From: an uncultured Acidovorax sp.
Lineage (GTDB): Bacteria; Pseudomonadota; Gammaproteobacteria; Burkholderiales; Burkholderiaceae_C
Assembly (NCBI GenBank): GCA_913774625.1
Contig: CAJYHL010000049.1
Span: forward strand, 1 to 64,000
Length of the DNA: 64,000 nucleotides
Reading direction: 5' to 3'
Position 1 is the first letter of the stretch, and every line of letters starts with the position of its first letter. Shown here in pieces: positions 1-12,290 of this stretch. The notes under the pieces were generated by a model. That model was not told the origin of the DNA. It did not search any database and was given only the letters and a program-made list of their open reading frames with translations. Position numbers and translations under genes: made by a program.

Positions 1-12
1 GTTGCGGCGCTT

Positions 13-34
13 GTGGATAGCCCAAGCTATCCAC
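13..34. repeat. Perfect 9-bp inverted repeat
   Basis: GTGGATAGC (13-21) is followed by a 4-nt loop and GCTATCCAC (26-34). GCGC tracts at 7-10 and 36-39 extend the pairing around a small bulge. It lies about 110 nt beyond the 3' end of the Pit gene. There is no T-run, so it is not a classical terminator. It may be the 3' hairpin of a transcript from outside the window or a degenerate repeat element. Confidence 0.5.
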
Positions 35-88
35 TGCGCACCGCGCCTTGCATCCCATCCCGCCCACACCGCTGCGCGACCCCAGGGA

Positions 89-105
89 GATCGTGAACAC
101 GTTCT
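89..105. repeat. Dispersed 17-mer repeat, copy 1
   Basis: GATCGTGAACACGTTCT occurs here and, as both arms of a hairpin, at 26458-26499. Both sites lie just downstream of minus-strand genes (pit here, purN there). The preceding bases are also related, with CAGGG before the 17-mer in both, so the shared unit is about 22 nt. Confidence 0.7.
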
Positions 106-146
106 TACAGGCCTCCTGAGCGGAGTGCTGCGCATGCGGCCTTCGA

Positions 147-1157
147 TCAATACAGCTGCAGGCTGATCCAGTAGGCGATGGCTGCCACGAAGGCGCTGGC
201 CGGAATGGTCAGGATCCATGCCCAGATGATGTTGCCGGCCACGCCCCAGCGCACGGCGCTGGCGCGCTGGGTGGAGCCCACGCCCACGATGGCACCCGTG
301 ATGGTGTGCGTGGTGGACACCGGAATGCCCAGCGCCGTGGCCAGGAACAGGGTCATGGCGCCGCCGGTTTCGGCGCAGAAGCCGCCCACGGGCTTGAGCT
401 TGGTGATCTTCTGGCCCATGGTCTTGACGATGCGCCAGCCGCCGAACATGGTACCCAGGCCGATGGCCGCATAGCAGGCGACGATGGCCCAGGTGGGCGG
501 CGAGGTGTCGGACGCAGATGCGTAGCCGGTGGCGATCAGCAGCAGCCAGATGATGCCGATGGTCTTCTGCGCATCGTTGCCGCCGTGGCCCAGGCTGTAG
601 GCACCGGCCGAGAGCAGCTGAAGCCGGCGGAACCACTTGTCCACCTTGCTGGGACGCGCGCGGCGGCAGATCCAGGCCACGGCCACCATCATGAGCGAGC
701 CCAGCAGGAAGCCCAGCAGCGGCGACACGAAGATGAAGGCCACGGTCTTCAGGATGCCGGCCGACACCAGCGCACCCGCGCCGGCCTTGGCCATCACCGC
801 GCCCACGATGCCGCCGATCAGCGCATGCGAGGAGCTGCTGGGAATGCCGTAGTACCAGGTGATGAAGTTCCAGGTGATCGCGCCCACCAGCGCACCGAAC
901 ACCACATGCGTATCGACCACGCCCGGATGGACGATGCCCTTGCCGATGGTGGCGGCCACGCTCAGGTGGAAGATGAAGATGGCGACGAAGTTGAAGAAGG
1001 CCGCGAAGATCACGGCCTGCGCGGGCTTGAGCACGCCGGTGGAGACGACGGTGGCGATGGAGTTGGCTGCGTCGTGGAACCCGTTCATGAAGTCGAACAG
1101 GATGGCGAGCGCGACGAGCAGCGCCACGACCCAGAGGGCGGTTTGTACGGTTGCCAT
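147..1157 (-). CDS. pit: PiT-family inorganic phosphate transporter
   Basis: This is a 336-residue polytopic inner-membrane protein of the PiT family, which imports inorganic phosphate or metal-phosphate with protons or Na+. Both family signature repeats are present: GFHDAANS at residues 26-33 and GHGGNDAQKTIG at about 190-201, in the N- and C-terminal halves as expected for the duplicated PD001131 motif. The start is the ATG at 1155-1157. The gene lies 38 nt downstream of a DUF47 gene on the same strand, the classical DUF47-pit pair, so the two are probably one operon. Length is on the short side of the family, like other single-domain bacterial Pit proteins without a long central loop. The exact ion (Pi, metal-Pi or sulfate) cannot be read from sequence. 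Confidence 0.9.
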   Translation of the reverse strand: MATVQTALWVVALLVALAILFDFMNGFHDAANSIATVVSTGVLKPAQAVIFAAFFNFVAIFIFHLSVAATIGKGIVHPGVVDTHVVFGALVGAITWNFITWYYGIPSSSSHALIGGIVGAVMAKAGAGALVSAGILKTVAFIFVSPLLGFLLGSLMMVAVAWICRRARPSKVDKWFRRLQLLSAGAYSLGHGGNDAQKTIGIIWLLLIATGYASASDTSPPTWAIVACYAAIGLGTMFGGWRIVKTMGQKITKLKPVGGFCAETGGAMTLFLATALGIPVSTTHTITGAIVGVGSTQRASAVRWGVAGNIIWAWILTIPASAFVAAIAYWISLQLY

Positions 1158-1195
1158 GGAAAGCTGTCAGAGCAGGAAGGGAAGGCCGCCGCAGG

Positions 1196-1843
1196 TCAGG
1201 AGTTCTCGAGGATGATGCCCTCGATCACATTGGCCACGTCCTCGCACTTGTCGGTGATGGTTTCCAGCAGCTCGTAGATGGCCTTGAGCTTGATGACCTC
1301 GCGCACGTCGGGCTCCTCGCGGAACAGCTTGCTCATGGCACTGCGCATCACACGGTCGGCATCGCTTTCCAGCCGGTCGATTTCCTCGCAGGTCTTGAGC
1401 GCGGCCTCGGCCACGGCCGGCTCGGCGATTTTCTCCAGCAGCTTGACCGCATCGCGCAGGCGCTCGCAGCACCTCTGGCTCAGGTCGGCCAGGCGGGCGA
1501 TCTCGTCGGTCATGTGGCGCACGTCGTAGAGCGCCATGGTTTCGGCCGAGTCCTGGATCAGGTCGGCCACGTCGTCCATGGTGTTGATGAGCGAATGGAT
1601 CTGCTCGCGGTCGATGGGCGTGATGAAGGTCTTGTGCAGCGTGCGGTTGACCTCGTGCGTCACGCGGTCGGCTGCGCGTTCGGCGTTGTCCACGTCCTGG
1701 TTGTACTTCTCGCGCAGATGCGGGTCGTTGTAGTTGGCGACCAGCTGGGAAAAGGCGTGGGCCGCCTCGACGATGCGGTCCGCATGCTGATTGAACATCT
1801 CGAAGAAATTGCCCTCGCGCGGCAACAGCTTTCCAAACAACAT
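1196..1843 (-). CDS. DUF47 family protein, PhoU-like partner of Pit
   Basis: This is a 215-residue cytoplasmic, largely helical protein of the DUF47 (PF01865, PhoU-like) family, encoded immediately upstream of the Pit transporter, the usual context. Family members are thought to modulate phosphate uptake by the adjacent transporter. I chose the ATG at 1841-1843 because AGGAG lies five nt upstream and homologues begin with a similar MLFGKLLP segment; a longer upstream reading frame has no support. Repeated acidic and helical segments such as NTMDDVADLIQDSAETMALY fit the metal-binding three-helix PhoU fold. A weak Pho-box-like dyad lies 46-63 nt upstream. Confidence 0.88.
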   Translation of the reverse strand: MLFGKLLPREGNFFEMFNQHADRIVEAAHAFSQLVANYNDPHLREKYNQDVDNAERAADRVTHEVNRTLHKTFITPIDREQIHSLINTMDDVADLIQDSAETMALYDVRHMTDEIARLADLSQRCCERLRDAVKLLEKIAEPAVAEAALKTCEEIDRLESDADRVMRSAMSKLFREEPDVREVIKLKAIYELLETITDKCEDVANVIEGIILENS

Positions 1844-1888
1844 GCGAACTCCTGAGCGAACCTGAACAACAAGAATAATGACTTTGCC

Positions 1889-1906
1889 GTGAATCTTTTG
1901 TGACAA
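1889..1906 (-). promoter_or_regulatory. Candidate Pho-box-like site upstream of DUF47-pit
   Basis: Read on the minus strand this is TTGTCAC-AAAA-GATTCAC. It has the 7-4-7 layout of a PhoB box, with a good first half (6/7) and a poor second half (4/7). Position and neighbouring phosphate genes make it plausible, but the match is weak. Confidence 0.3.
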
Positions 1907-2002
1907 TCCGGCGAAAGGCGGGAGTGTAACCGGGCACCCGCCATGTCGGCTGCGTCCTACAAAAGCCCGTGAACAGGCCTCTGGCACGCCCGCCACCCCG
2001 GA

Positions 2003-2028
2003 AACGACAAGGGCACCCGAAGGTGCCC
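2003..2028 (-). terminator. Terminator of the liv operon
   Basis: On the minus strand, GGGCACC-TTCG-GGTGCCC (7-bp stem with a stable TTCG loop) is followed by TTGTCGTTT. It lies 41 nt beyond the livF stop codon, so it fits an intrinsic terminator ending livHMGF transcription. Confidence 0.65.
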
Positions 2029-2069
2029 ATGCGTCGGCGGTCAGGGCCGCGGCGCGGCCGGCCGGTAGG

Positions 2070-2798
2070 TCACTCGCCCAGATAGGCGGCACGCACGCGC
2101 GGATCGCTCAGCAGATCCTGGCCTGCGCCGGTCATGCTGATCTGGCCCGACTCCATCACGTAGCCGCGGTCGGCGATGGCCAGCGCCCGACTGGCGTTCT
2201 GCTCGACCAGCATGATGGTCACGCCCAGGGCATACACATCGCGCACCACCTCGAAGATCTTGTCCACCATGATGGGCGACAGGCCCATGGAGGGCTCGTC
2301 CAGCAGCAGCACCTTGGGCTGGCTCATCAGCGCGCGGCCCATGGCCAGCATCTGCTGCTCGCCGCCGGACATGGTGCCGGCCAGTTGGTCCTTGCGCTCG
2401 CGCAGCCGCGGGAAGATGGTGAACATCTTTTCGATGTCGGCCTGGATTCCGGCCTTGTCGTTGCGGATGTAGGCGCCCATCAGCAGGTTCTCGGTGATGG
2501 TCATGCGGGCGAACACGCCCCGGCCTTCCGGCACCATGACCAGGCCTTTCTTGACCAGGTCCCAGGCGCCCTTGCCCTCGATGCTCTCGCCCAGGTATTC
2601 GATGTCGCCATCGACGAAGGGCAGCGTGCCGGTGATGGCCTTCATGGTGGTGGTCTTGCCGGCGCCGTTGGAGCCGATCAGCGAGACCAGCTCGCCCTCG
2701 CGCACCTCGAAGTCCACGCCCTTGACGGCCTGGATGCCGCCGTAGGCCACCTTCAGTCCCTTGACGGCCAGCAAAACTTGGTTCGATTTCTCGGCCAT
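2070..2798 (-). CDS. livF: Branched-chain amino-acid ABC transporter ATPase LivF
   Basis: This 242-residue ATPase is one of the two nucleotide-binding subunits of a HAAT-family (branched-chain amino-acid or related amide/acid) importer. Visible motifs are Walker A GSNGAGKTT, signature MSGGEQQML, Walker B VLLLDEPSMGL, and the H-loop region LVEQNASRAL typical of LivF. I set the start at the ATG at 2796-2798, which has GGAGG eight nt upstream inside the end of livG; only one base separates the livG stop from this start, so the genes are translationally linked. It is the last gene of livH-livM-livG-livF. Substrate could be Leu/Ile/Val, urea, or an aromatic or short-chain acid; no binding protein is adjacent to tell. 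Confidence 0.92.
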   Translation of the reverse strand: MAEKSNQVLLAVKGLKVAYGGIQAVKGVDFEVREGELVSLIGSNGAGKTTTMKAITGTLPFVDGDIEYLGESIEGKGAWDLVKKGLVMVPEGRGVFARMTITENLLMGAYIRNDKAGIQADIEKMFTIFPRLRERKDQLAGTMSGGEQQMLAMGRALMSQPKVLLLDEPSMGLSPIMVDKIFEVVRDVYALGVTIMLVEQNASRALAIADRGYVMESGQISMTGAGQDLLSDPRVRAAYLGE

Positions 2799-2799
2799 C

Positions 2800-3582
2800 T
2801 CAATGTCCTCCGGTGCCCAGATAGGCCTCAATCACTTTTTCGTTCTTCTGCACTTCGGCCGGATGGCCTTCGGCGATCTGCTTGCCGTAGTCGAGCACGG
2901 TCACGCGGTCGCACAGGCCCATCACCAGCTTCACGTCGTGCTCGATGAGCAGGATGGTGCGGTTGTCATTACGGATGCGGTCGATCAGCTCGCGCAGCTG
3001 CACCTTCTCGGTGGCGTTCATGCCGGCCGCGGGCTCGTCCAGCGCGATCAGCTGCGGATCGGTCGCCAGGGCGCGGGCGATCTCCAGGCGGCGCTGGTCG
3101 CCGTAGCTCAGCGTGCGCGCCTTGTAGTCGGCGAAGCGGCCGATGCCGACGTAGTCCAGCAGTTCCTGGGCACGGGCGCGGATGGCCTGCTCTTCCTGCT
3201 TGAAGGCCCTGGTGCGGAACACCGCGCCCAGCAGGCCCGAGCGCGTGCGGATGTGCCGGCCGACCATCACGTTCTCCAGCGCCGTCATGTCGGCGAAGAG
3301 GCGGATGTTCTGGAACGTGCGGGCGATGCCCGCCTTGGCCACTTCATGCACCGCCGTGGGCTCGTAGGGCTTGCCGGCCAGCGCGAAGCTGCCGCTGTCG
3401 GGCGTGTAGAGCCCGGTGATGACGTTGAAGAAGGTGGTCTTGCCGGCGCCGTTGGGTCCGATCAGGCCATAGACCTGGCCGCGCTGGATGGTGATGCCCA
3501 CGTCGGAGAGGGCCTGCAGGCCGCCGAAGCGCTTGGAAATGCCGGAGACCTTCAGCACCACATCTTTGGAGTTTTCTGCCAT
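2800..3582 (-). CDS. livG: Branched-chain amino-acid ABC transporter ATPase LivG
   Basis: This 260-residue ABC ATPase contains Walker A GPNGAGKTT, signature LSYGDQRRLEIARAL, Walker B ALDEPAAGMNATE, and the LivG-type C-terminal segment ending in a BCA_ABC_TP_C-like tail (GKQIAEGHPAEVQKNEKVIE). It pairs with LivF to drive transport through LivH/LivM. The ATG is at 3580-3582, 24 nt after livM ends. All four genes run minus-strand with tiny gaps, so they form one operon. Confidence 0.93.
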   Translation of the reverse strand: MAENSKDVVLKVSGISKRFGGLQALSDVGITIQRGQVYGLIGPNGAGKTTFFNVITGLYTPDSGSFALAGKPYEPTAVHEVAKAGIARTFQNIRLFADMTALENVMVGRHIRTRSGLLGAVFRTRAFKQEEQAIRARAQELLDYVGIGRFADYKARTLSYGDQRRLEIARALATDPQLIALDEPAAGMNATEKVQLRELIDRIRNDNRTILLIEHDVKLVMGLCDRVTVLDYGKQIAEGHPAEVQKNEKVIEAYLGTGGH

Positions 3583-3606
3583 TGCTAACTTTCCGTGGTG
3601 TTCTTG

Positions 3607-4683
3607 TCAGTTCTTCTGCGTCAGGCTCTTGCCGTGCTCGGGCGCGGGCCACAGGCCGCGCGGGCGCAGCAGCATGATGACGATCATGGCCAGGGCGATC
3701 AGCAGCTGGCGCAGGATGGATGCATCCAGGCGGCCGTCGGTCATGGACTGCAGCGGGCCGGCCACGTAGCGCAGCACCTCGGGCAGGGCCGACAGCAGCA
3801 CGGCACCCAGGATCACGCCGGGAATGTGGCCGATGCCGCCCAGCACCACCATGGCGACGATCATCACCGACTCCATCAGGCTGAAGGACTCGGGCGACAC
3901 GAAGCCCTGGAAGGCGCCGAACATGCTGCCCGCCACGCCGCCGAACGAAGCGCCCATGCCGAAGGCCAGCAGCTTCATGTTGCGGGTGTTGATGCCCATG
4001 GCCTTGGCGGCGATCTCGTCTTCGCGGATGGCCATCCAGGCGCGGCCGATGCGCGAGTCCTGCAGGCGATAGCAGATCAGCACGCTCACGACGACCAGCA
4101 CCAGGAAGAGGTAGTAGTAGAGCGTGACGGAGTTGATGTCGAAGCCGAACAGCTCCAGCCTCCGCCCCAGGTCCAGCCCGAAGATCTTGACCGAGTCGAT
4201 CTGGCCGATGCCCTTGGGGCCGTTGGTCAGGTTGATGGGGTGGTCCAGGTTGTTCAGGAAGATGCGGATGATTTCGCCGAAGCCCAGCGTGACGATGGCG
4301 AGGTAGTCGCCGCGCAGCTTGAGCGTGGGCGCCCCCAGCAAGGCCCCGCATACCGCCGCGACCAGCGCCGCCAGCGGTATGACGATCCAGAGCGAGGTGT
4401 GCAGGCCGTTGGGGAACATCGCGGCGAAGCTCGCGAAGTTGTCGGACAGCTGGGGCGAGGCCATCAGCGCGAAGAGATAGGCGCCCACAGCGTAGAAGGC
4501 GACATAGCCCAGGTCGAGCAGGCCGGCGTAGCCGACCACGATATTGAGGCCCAGGGCCAGCATCACGTAGAGCAGCGCCAGATCGGCGATGCGCACCCAG
4601 GCGTTGCCGAAGAACTGCAGCAGCAGCGGCAGCACCAGCAGTGCGATGCCGCCCAGGATCCATTGGACTTTGGTGTTTTTCAT
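3607..4683 (-). CDS. livM: Branched-chain amino-acid ABC transporter permease LivM
   Basis: This 358-residue inner-membrane permease has about eight to ten hydrophobic segments. It includes the conserved LALGLNIVVGYAGLLDLGYVA-type segment early in the protein and the EDEIAAKAMGINTRNMKLLAF coupling region that contacts the ATPases. I start it at the ATG at 4681-4683, since homologues begin with a short MKN..K.. stretch before the first helix and the longer frame reads through the livH-livM gap. It is 19 nt downstream of livH. Confidence 0.92.
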   Translation of the reverse strand: MKNTKVQWILGGIALLVLPLLLQFFGNAWVRIADLALLYVMLALGLNIVVGYAGLLDLGYVAFYAVGAYLFALMASPQLSDNFASFAAMFPNGLHTSLWIVIPLAALVAAVCGALLGAPTLKLRGDYLAIVTLGFGEIIRIFLNNLDHPINLTNGPKGIGQIDSVKIFGLDLGRRLELFGFDINSVTLYYYLFLVLVVVSVLICYRLQDSRIGRAWMAIREDEIAAKAMGINTRNMKLLAFGMGASFGGVAGSMFGAFQGFVSPESFSLMESVMIVAMVVLGGIGHIPGVILGAVLLSALPEVLRYVAGPLQSMTDGRLDASILRQLLIALAMIVIMLLRPRGLWPAPEHGKSLTQKN

Positions 4684-4702
4684 GGCGTGTGTGTCCTCTC
4701 GG

Positions 4703-5632
4703 TCAGGCGCGGTCGGCCACACGCTCACCCAGCAGGCCCGAGGGGCGCAGCGTGAGGATGATGATGAGCACGATGAAGGCGAAGATGTCGGCGTAGTTGC
4801 TGCCCAGGATGCCGCCCGTGAGGGTGCCGATGTAGCCCGAGCCGATGGCCTCGATCAGGCCCAGCAGGATGCCGCCGACCACCGCGCCGGCCAGGTTGCC
4901 GATGCCGCCGAACACGGCCGCCGTGAAGGCCTTCAGGCCCGGCAGGAAGCCCATGGTGTGCTGCGCCGTGCCGTAGTTGGACGCATACATGATGCCGGCG
5001 ATGGCGGCCAGCACCGCGCCGATGATGAAGGTGGCCGAGATGACCATGTCGGGCTTGACGCCCATCAGGGCGGCGACGCGCGGGTTCTCCGCGGTGGCGC
5101 GCATGGCGCGGCCCAGCCGGGTGTAGTTGACCAGGTACATGAGCGACGCCAGGGCCACCACGGTCACGCCCAGGATCAGGATCTGGGTGGAGGTGATCAC
5201 CGCGCCGCCGACGTTGAACGGCGTGGTGGGCAGCAGCGTCGGGTAAGGCTTGTAGTTGGGCTTCCAGATGATCATCGCCAGCGTCTGCAGCAGGATGGAC
5301 ATGCCGATCGCGGTGATGAGCGGAGCCAGCCGGGGGCTGCTGCGCAGCGGCTTGTAGGCCACCTTCTCGATCACGAAGTTCAGCGTGGCCGCCACGATGC
5401 AGGCGATGATGGTCGCGATCAGCAGGATGACCCAGCCCGGCGCGCCGGGCATGGCCTCCTGCATCATGCCGATGCAGCTCCAGCTTGTGAGGGCGCCGAT
5501 CATGAGCACTTCGCCGTGGGCGAAATTGATCAGCTGAATGATGCCGTACACCATCGTATAGCCCAGGGCTATCAATGCGTACATGCTGCCGAGTACCAGA
5601 CCGTTGATGATCTGTTGCAGCAAGATGTCCAT
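4703..5632 (-). CDS. livH: Branched-chain amino-acid ABC transporter permease LivH
   Basis: This 309-residue permease is the first gene of the liv operon. It begins MDILLQQIINGLVLGSMYAL, the characteristic LivH N-terminus, and carries RATAENPRVAALMGVKPDMV, the cytoplasmic coupling helix. The start is the ATG at 5630-5632 with AGGA upstream; upstream in-frame codons belong to the leader. No livK-type periplasmic binding-protein gene precedes or follows, so the receptor must be encoded elsewhere. A minus-strand terminator-like hairpin at 5716-5749 lies 84 nt upstream, and separates this operon from rarA. Confidence 0.92.
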   Translation of the reverse strand: MDILLQQIINGLVLGSMYALIALGYTMVYGIIQLINFAHGEVLMIGALTSWSCIGMMQEAMPGAPGWVILLIATIIACIVAATLNFVIEKVAYKPLRSSPRLAPLITAIGMSILLQTLAMIIWKPNYKPYPTLLPTTPFNVGGAVITSTQILILGVTVVALASLMYLVNYTRLGRAMRATAENPRVAALMGVKPDMVISATFIIGAVLAAIAGIMYASNYGTAQHTMGFLPGLKAFTAAVFGGIGNLAGAVVGGILLGLIEAIGSGYIGTLTGGILGSNYADIFAFIVLIIILTLRPSGLLGERVADRA

Positions 5633-5715
5633 AAGAAAAGGTCCTTCGTTTGTGACGCGCCCACTGCGCAGGCACCGGGGCCCGGTGCAGCCTTGTGGGC
5701 CAGCTGCCATGTAGC

Positions 5716-5749
5716 AAAAAACCCGCCAGGATGAGTACCGTGCGGGTTT
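5716..5749 (-). terminator. Intrinsic terminator between rarA and livH
   Basis: On the minus strand AAACCCGC, a 15-nt loop and GCGGGTTT form an 8-bp stem followed by a T-run. It probably ends rarA transcription. Because it precedes livH in the same direction it could also act as an attenuator, but I see no leader peptide rich in Leu/Ile/Val codons. Confidence 0.65.
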
Positions 5750-5928
5750 AGGTGGCGGGATTGTAGCCAGTTGATTCCGTGCCGGTCCGCTCCCGCCCGC
5801 CGGGGTTTTCCCTGGAAATGCAGAGGCATCAGCCACGCACGCGGTCCATAAGAATTTGTGATGCAGCGATCGGGCGCAAGCGGTCCGCGGCATGCGACGG
5901 GCAGGCCGCGATGGCCGAAGGGGGGGAA

Positions 5929-7269
5929 TCAGGCCGGCTCTTCGCCCGGCGCGGCCCGGGCAGCAGCCTCGTTGAGCGCGCGCAGCTCGTCCATCTTCTG
6001 GCCGATCTTGATCTCCAGACCCCGCGGCACCGGGCGGTAGAGGCCGGGCGGCTCCATGCCCTCGGGCAGGTAGTTCTCGCCGGCAGCGAAGCCGCCCTCC
6101 TCGTCATGGGCGTAGCGGTAGCCTCGGCCGTAGTCCAGCGTCTTCATGAGCTGGGTGGGCGCATTGCGCAGATGCATGGGTACGGGGCGCGTGCCGTCGG
6201 CCTTGATGAGTGCCTTCGCGGCGTTATAGGCCTTGTAGGCGGCGTTGGACTTGGGCGCCACGGCCAGGTAGATCACGCATTCGGCCAGCGCCAGCTCGCC
6301 CTCGGGCGAGCCGAGGCGCTCGTAGACCTCGGCCGCATCCAGCGCCAGGCGCAGGGCCCGCGGGTCGGCCAGGCCGATGTCCTCGCTAGCCATGCGCACC
6401 AGGCGGCGGGCCATGTAGCGCGGATCGGCGCCGCCGTCGAGCATGCGCACGAACCAGTAGAGCGCCGCATCGGGGTCGGAGCCGCGCACCGACTTGTGCA
6501 GCGCGCTGATGGTGTCGTAGAACTGCTCGCCGCCCTTGTCGTAGCGCCGCATGCGCTCGCCCAGCACTTTCAGCAGCCATTCGTCGGCAATGCTTTCCAG
6601 CCGCTCCTGCGCAGCGGCCATGGCCAGCGTCTCCAGCGTGTTGAGCAGGCGCCGGGCATCGCCGTCGGCATAGGCCACCAGGCGGTCGATCGCCACCTCC
6701 TCGATGGCCGGCAGGGCCTGCAGTTCCTGGGCCAGCGCCACCAGGCGCTTCAGGTCTTCGGCCGCGAGTGGCTGCAGCACATAGACCGCCGCGCGCGAGA
6801 GCAGCGCCGAATTCACCTCGAAGGAAGGGTTCTCGGTGGTCGCGCCGATGAAGGTGAAGAGGCCCGACTCGACGTGGGGCAGGAAGGCGTCCTGCTGGCT
6901 CTTGTTGAAGCGATGCACCTCGTCCACGAAGACGATGGTGCGCTGCTGCATCAGGCCGTCGCGCGCGGCCTCGGCCCGCTCCACCGCCTCGCGGATGTCC
7001 TTCACGCCGCCCAGCACGGCGCTGATGCTGATGAACTGCGCGTCGAAGGCATCGGCCATCAGCCGCGCGATGGTGGTCTTGCCCACGCCGGGCGGGCCCC
7101 AGAGGATGCAGCTGTGCGGCCGGCCCGACTCGAAGGCCAGCCGCAGCGGCATGCCCGGGCCCAGCACCTGCTGCTGGCCTATGACCTCGCCCAGCGTGCG
7201 CGGGCGCAGGCGCTCGGCCAGGGGTTGGTGGGCTTGTGCGGCCTGCGCGGCGGAGGATCTGGCGGTCAT
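5929..7269 (-). CDS. rarA: Replication-associated recombination protein A (RarA/MgsA)
   Basis: This 446-residue AAA+ ATPase of the RarA/MgsA/WRNIP1 family acts at stalled replication forks and interacts with SSB. Visible features: N-terminal [17 protein letters not shown], Walker [10 protein letters not shown], Walker [10 protein letters not shown], sensor 1 [18 protein letters not shown], and a C-terminal tetramerisation domain including [22 protein letters not shown] in part. I start at the ATG at 7267-7269, giving the usual family length; upstream in-frame sequence is Arg-rich and not conserved-looking. Its neighbours lolA and ftsK form the order common in Comamonadaceae. Confidence 0.93.
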   Translation of the reverse strand: MTARSSAAQAAQAHQPLAERLRPRTLGEVIGQQQVLGPGMPLRLAFESGRPHSCILWGPPGVGKTTIARLMADAFDAQFISISAVLGGVKDIREAVERAEAARDGLMQQRTIVFVDEVHRFNKSQQDAFLPHVESGLFTFIGATTENPSFEVNSALLSRAAVYVLQPLAAEDLKRLVALAQELQALPAIEEVAIDRLVAYADGDARRLLNTLETLAMAAAQERLESIADEWLLKVLGERMRRYDKGGEQFYDTISALHKSVRGSDPDAALYWFVRMLDGGADPRYMARRLVRMASEDIGLADPRALRLALDAAEVYERLGSPEGELALAECVIYLAVAPKSNAAYKAYNAAKALIKADGTRPVPMHLRNAPTQLMKTLDYGRGYRYAHDEEGGFAAGENYLPEGMEPPGLYRPVPRGLEIKIGQKMDELRALNEAAARAAPGEEPA

Positions 7270-7376
7270 GGATTCGGTAGAAAGGTCGGTCGGGACAGGC
7301 GCCGCATGCGACAGGCCGGGGCGGCGAGGGCCGATATGCTGCCAGCCCTTGCATCTTTTCGCCGGAGACCCCGCCC

Positions 7377-7742
7377 ATGCTAGCCAACGCAGCAGCAATC
7401 GTCGTCGCGCTGATCGCGCTGCTTCACATCTATATCCTGGTGCTGGAGATGTTCCTGTGGGACAAGCCCGCGGGCCTGCGCGCCTTCGGCATGACACAGG
7501 AAAAGGCCACGGCCACCAAGGTGCTGGGCGCCAACCAGGGGCTCTACAACGGCTTCCTGGCAGCGGGGCTGCTGTGGGGCCTGTGGCTGGGCGGGGCTTT
7601 CGGGCAGCAGGTGCAGGTGTTCTTCCTGCTCTGCGTGCTCGCGGCCGGCATGTTCGGAGCGCTGACGGCCAGCCGCAAGATCCTCTTCATCCAGGCCGCG
7701 CCGGCGGCCATCGGCCTGCTGCTGGTGCTGGCGGCGCGCTGA
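7377..7742 (+). CDS. DUF1304 family small membrane protein
   Basis: This 121-residue protein has four predicted transmembrane segments and matches the DUF1304 family, with the conserved loop [17 protein letters not shown] between helices 1 and 2. Function is unknown. The ATG at 7377 lies 107 nt from the divergently transcribed rarA start, so the two share a control region. It is convergent with lolA, the two stop codons being 33 nt apart. Confidence 0.85.
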   Translation: MLANAAAIVVALIALLHIYILVLEMFLWDKPAGLRAFGMTQEKATATKVLGANQGLYNGFLAAGLLWGLWLGGAFGQQVQVFFLLCVLAAGMFGALTASRKILFIQAAPAAIGLLLVLAAR

Positions 7743-7775
7743 TGCGCCGAGCAGCCTGAGAGCCGCCAAGAAAAC

Positions 7776-8408
7776 TTATTGCTTCACCACGTCGGCGCCC
7801 GCCGGTGGCTTGAACTGGAAGGCCGATGCCGGCAGCGGCGTATTGGTCTGCATGGAGGTGAAACGGATCTGCGAGCGCTGGCCGAAGCTGTCCTGGATAT
7901 CCAGCGCCGCCAGGCTTTCGCCCGAGAAACCCACGCGCACGCTCTTCAACTGCCCGTCGGGCGACTTCGGGCTGGCCACCACCCATTCCAGGTCGTCCTG
8001 GTCGGGCGCGGACTGCAGGGTGAAATCCTTCTGCAGCGCCTGCAGGTCGGGCGCCGAGGCCAGCAGCGCGGCAGGCGTCGAGCCCAGGACCTTGTCCTGC
8101 GCGCGCTGGGTGACCTGGTTCAGGTCGGCGTCGTAGAGCCACAGCGTCTTGCCGTCGGCCACGATGGTCTGCTCGAACGGCTTCTTGTAGACGAACTTGA
8201 AGCGGCCCGGGCGCTGGAACTCGAAGCTGCCGGTGGACGTCTTCACGCGCGGGGCCTGGCCGTCCTTGGCAGGCGAGGTCACGGTCTGGGTGAAATCGGA
8301 CTTGCCGGACTGCACGCCGCGCATGAAAGATTCCAGGCTTTTGAGCCCGTCGGCGCTGGCGGACTGGGCGCCAGCAGCGATCAGGACAATAGCAATCCAC
8401 TGCTTCAT
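7776..8408 (-). CDS. lolA: Outer-membrane lipoprotein carrier protein LolA
   Basis: This 210-residue periplasmic chaperone carries lipoproteins from LolCDE to LolB at the outer membrane. It has a clear signal peptide, MKQWIAIVLIAAGAQSASA, cleaved before DGLKSLESF, and the half-barrel body with KSDFTQTV and GRFKFVYKKPFEQTIVADGKT-type strands, followed by LWLYDADLNQVT. The ATG at 8406-8408 was chosen because it places the signal peptide at the N-terminus. It lies downstream of ftsK on the same strand with a 114-nt gap, the standard ftsK-lolA-rarA neighbourhood. Confidence 0.92.
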   Translation of the reverse strand: MKQWIAIVLIAAGAQSASADGLKSLESFMRGVQSGKSDFTQTVTSPAKDGQAPRVKTSTGSFEFQRPGRFKFVYKKPFEQTIVADGKTLWLYDADLNQVTQRAQDKVLGSTPAALLASAPDLQALQKDFTLQSAPDQDDLEWVVASPKSPDGQLKSVRVGFSGESLAALDIQDSFGQRSQIRFTSMQTNTPLPASAFQFKPPAGADVVKQ

Positions 8409-8522
8409 GGGTTCTCCTAGAGGGCTAGAGGGCCAGGGGCCAGGCATTGTCAACTGGGGGCGGCGCGGGCGAGATTCAAGGCAGGCCTTGCGCCCGCCCC
8501 ATCGGGGCAGCCGGGCGCCCCG

Positions 8523-12076
<3,554 letters not shown>

Positions 12077-12095
12077 CCCGGGCTGGCCGGAGGGC

Positions 12096-12125
12096 TTGAG
12101 GGCCGAATGGCCTTCAGGCTATAAT
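12096..12125 (+). promoter_or_regulatory. Sigma-70-type promoter for rpmB-rpmG
   Basis: TTGAGG (12096-12101), an 18-nt spacer and a consensus TATAAT (12120-12125) precede rpmB. Transcription from here would give a leader of about 160 nt. This is the clearest consensus -10 in the window. Confidence 0.6.
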
Positions 12126-12290
12126 TTGCGGCTTTGCTGATTTCTGCTGCATTTCTCTCACGGGTGCAGCGGGCTTGGCAATCGGGTTACCGCCACCCTT
12201 TCTGGCGAGGTGAGGCCGCATGAGCAGGCCCGGCAGCACGGCTGCAGGGCACCCCGCTTTCGGCCGTTAAAAAACTTTCGGAGTGTCCTC

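Noticed and set aside
5632-5893. N-terminal extension of livH
   Set aside because: The extension reads through a terminator hairpin and lacks the LivH N-terminal pattern; the ATG at 5632 fits homologues.
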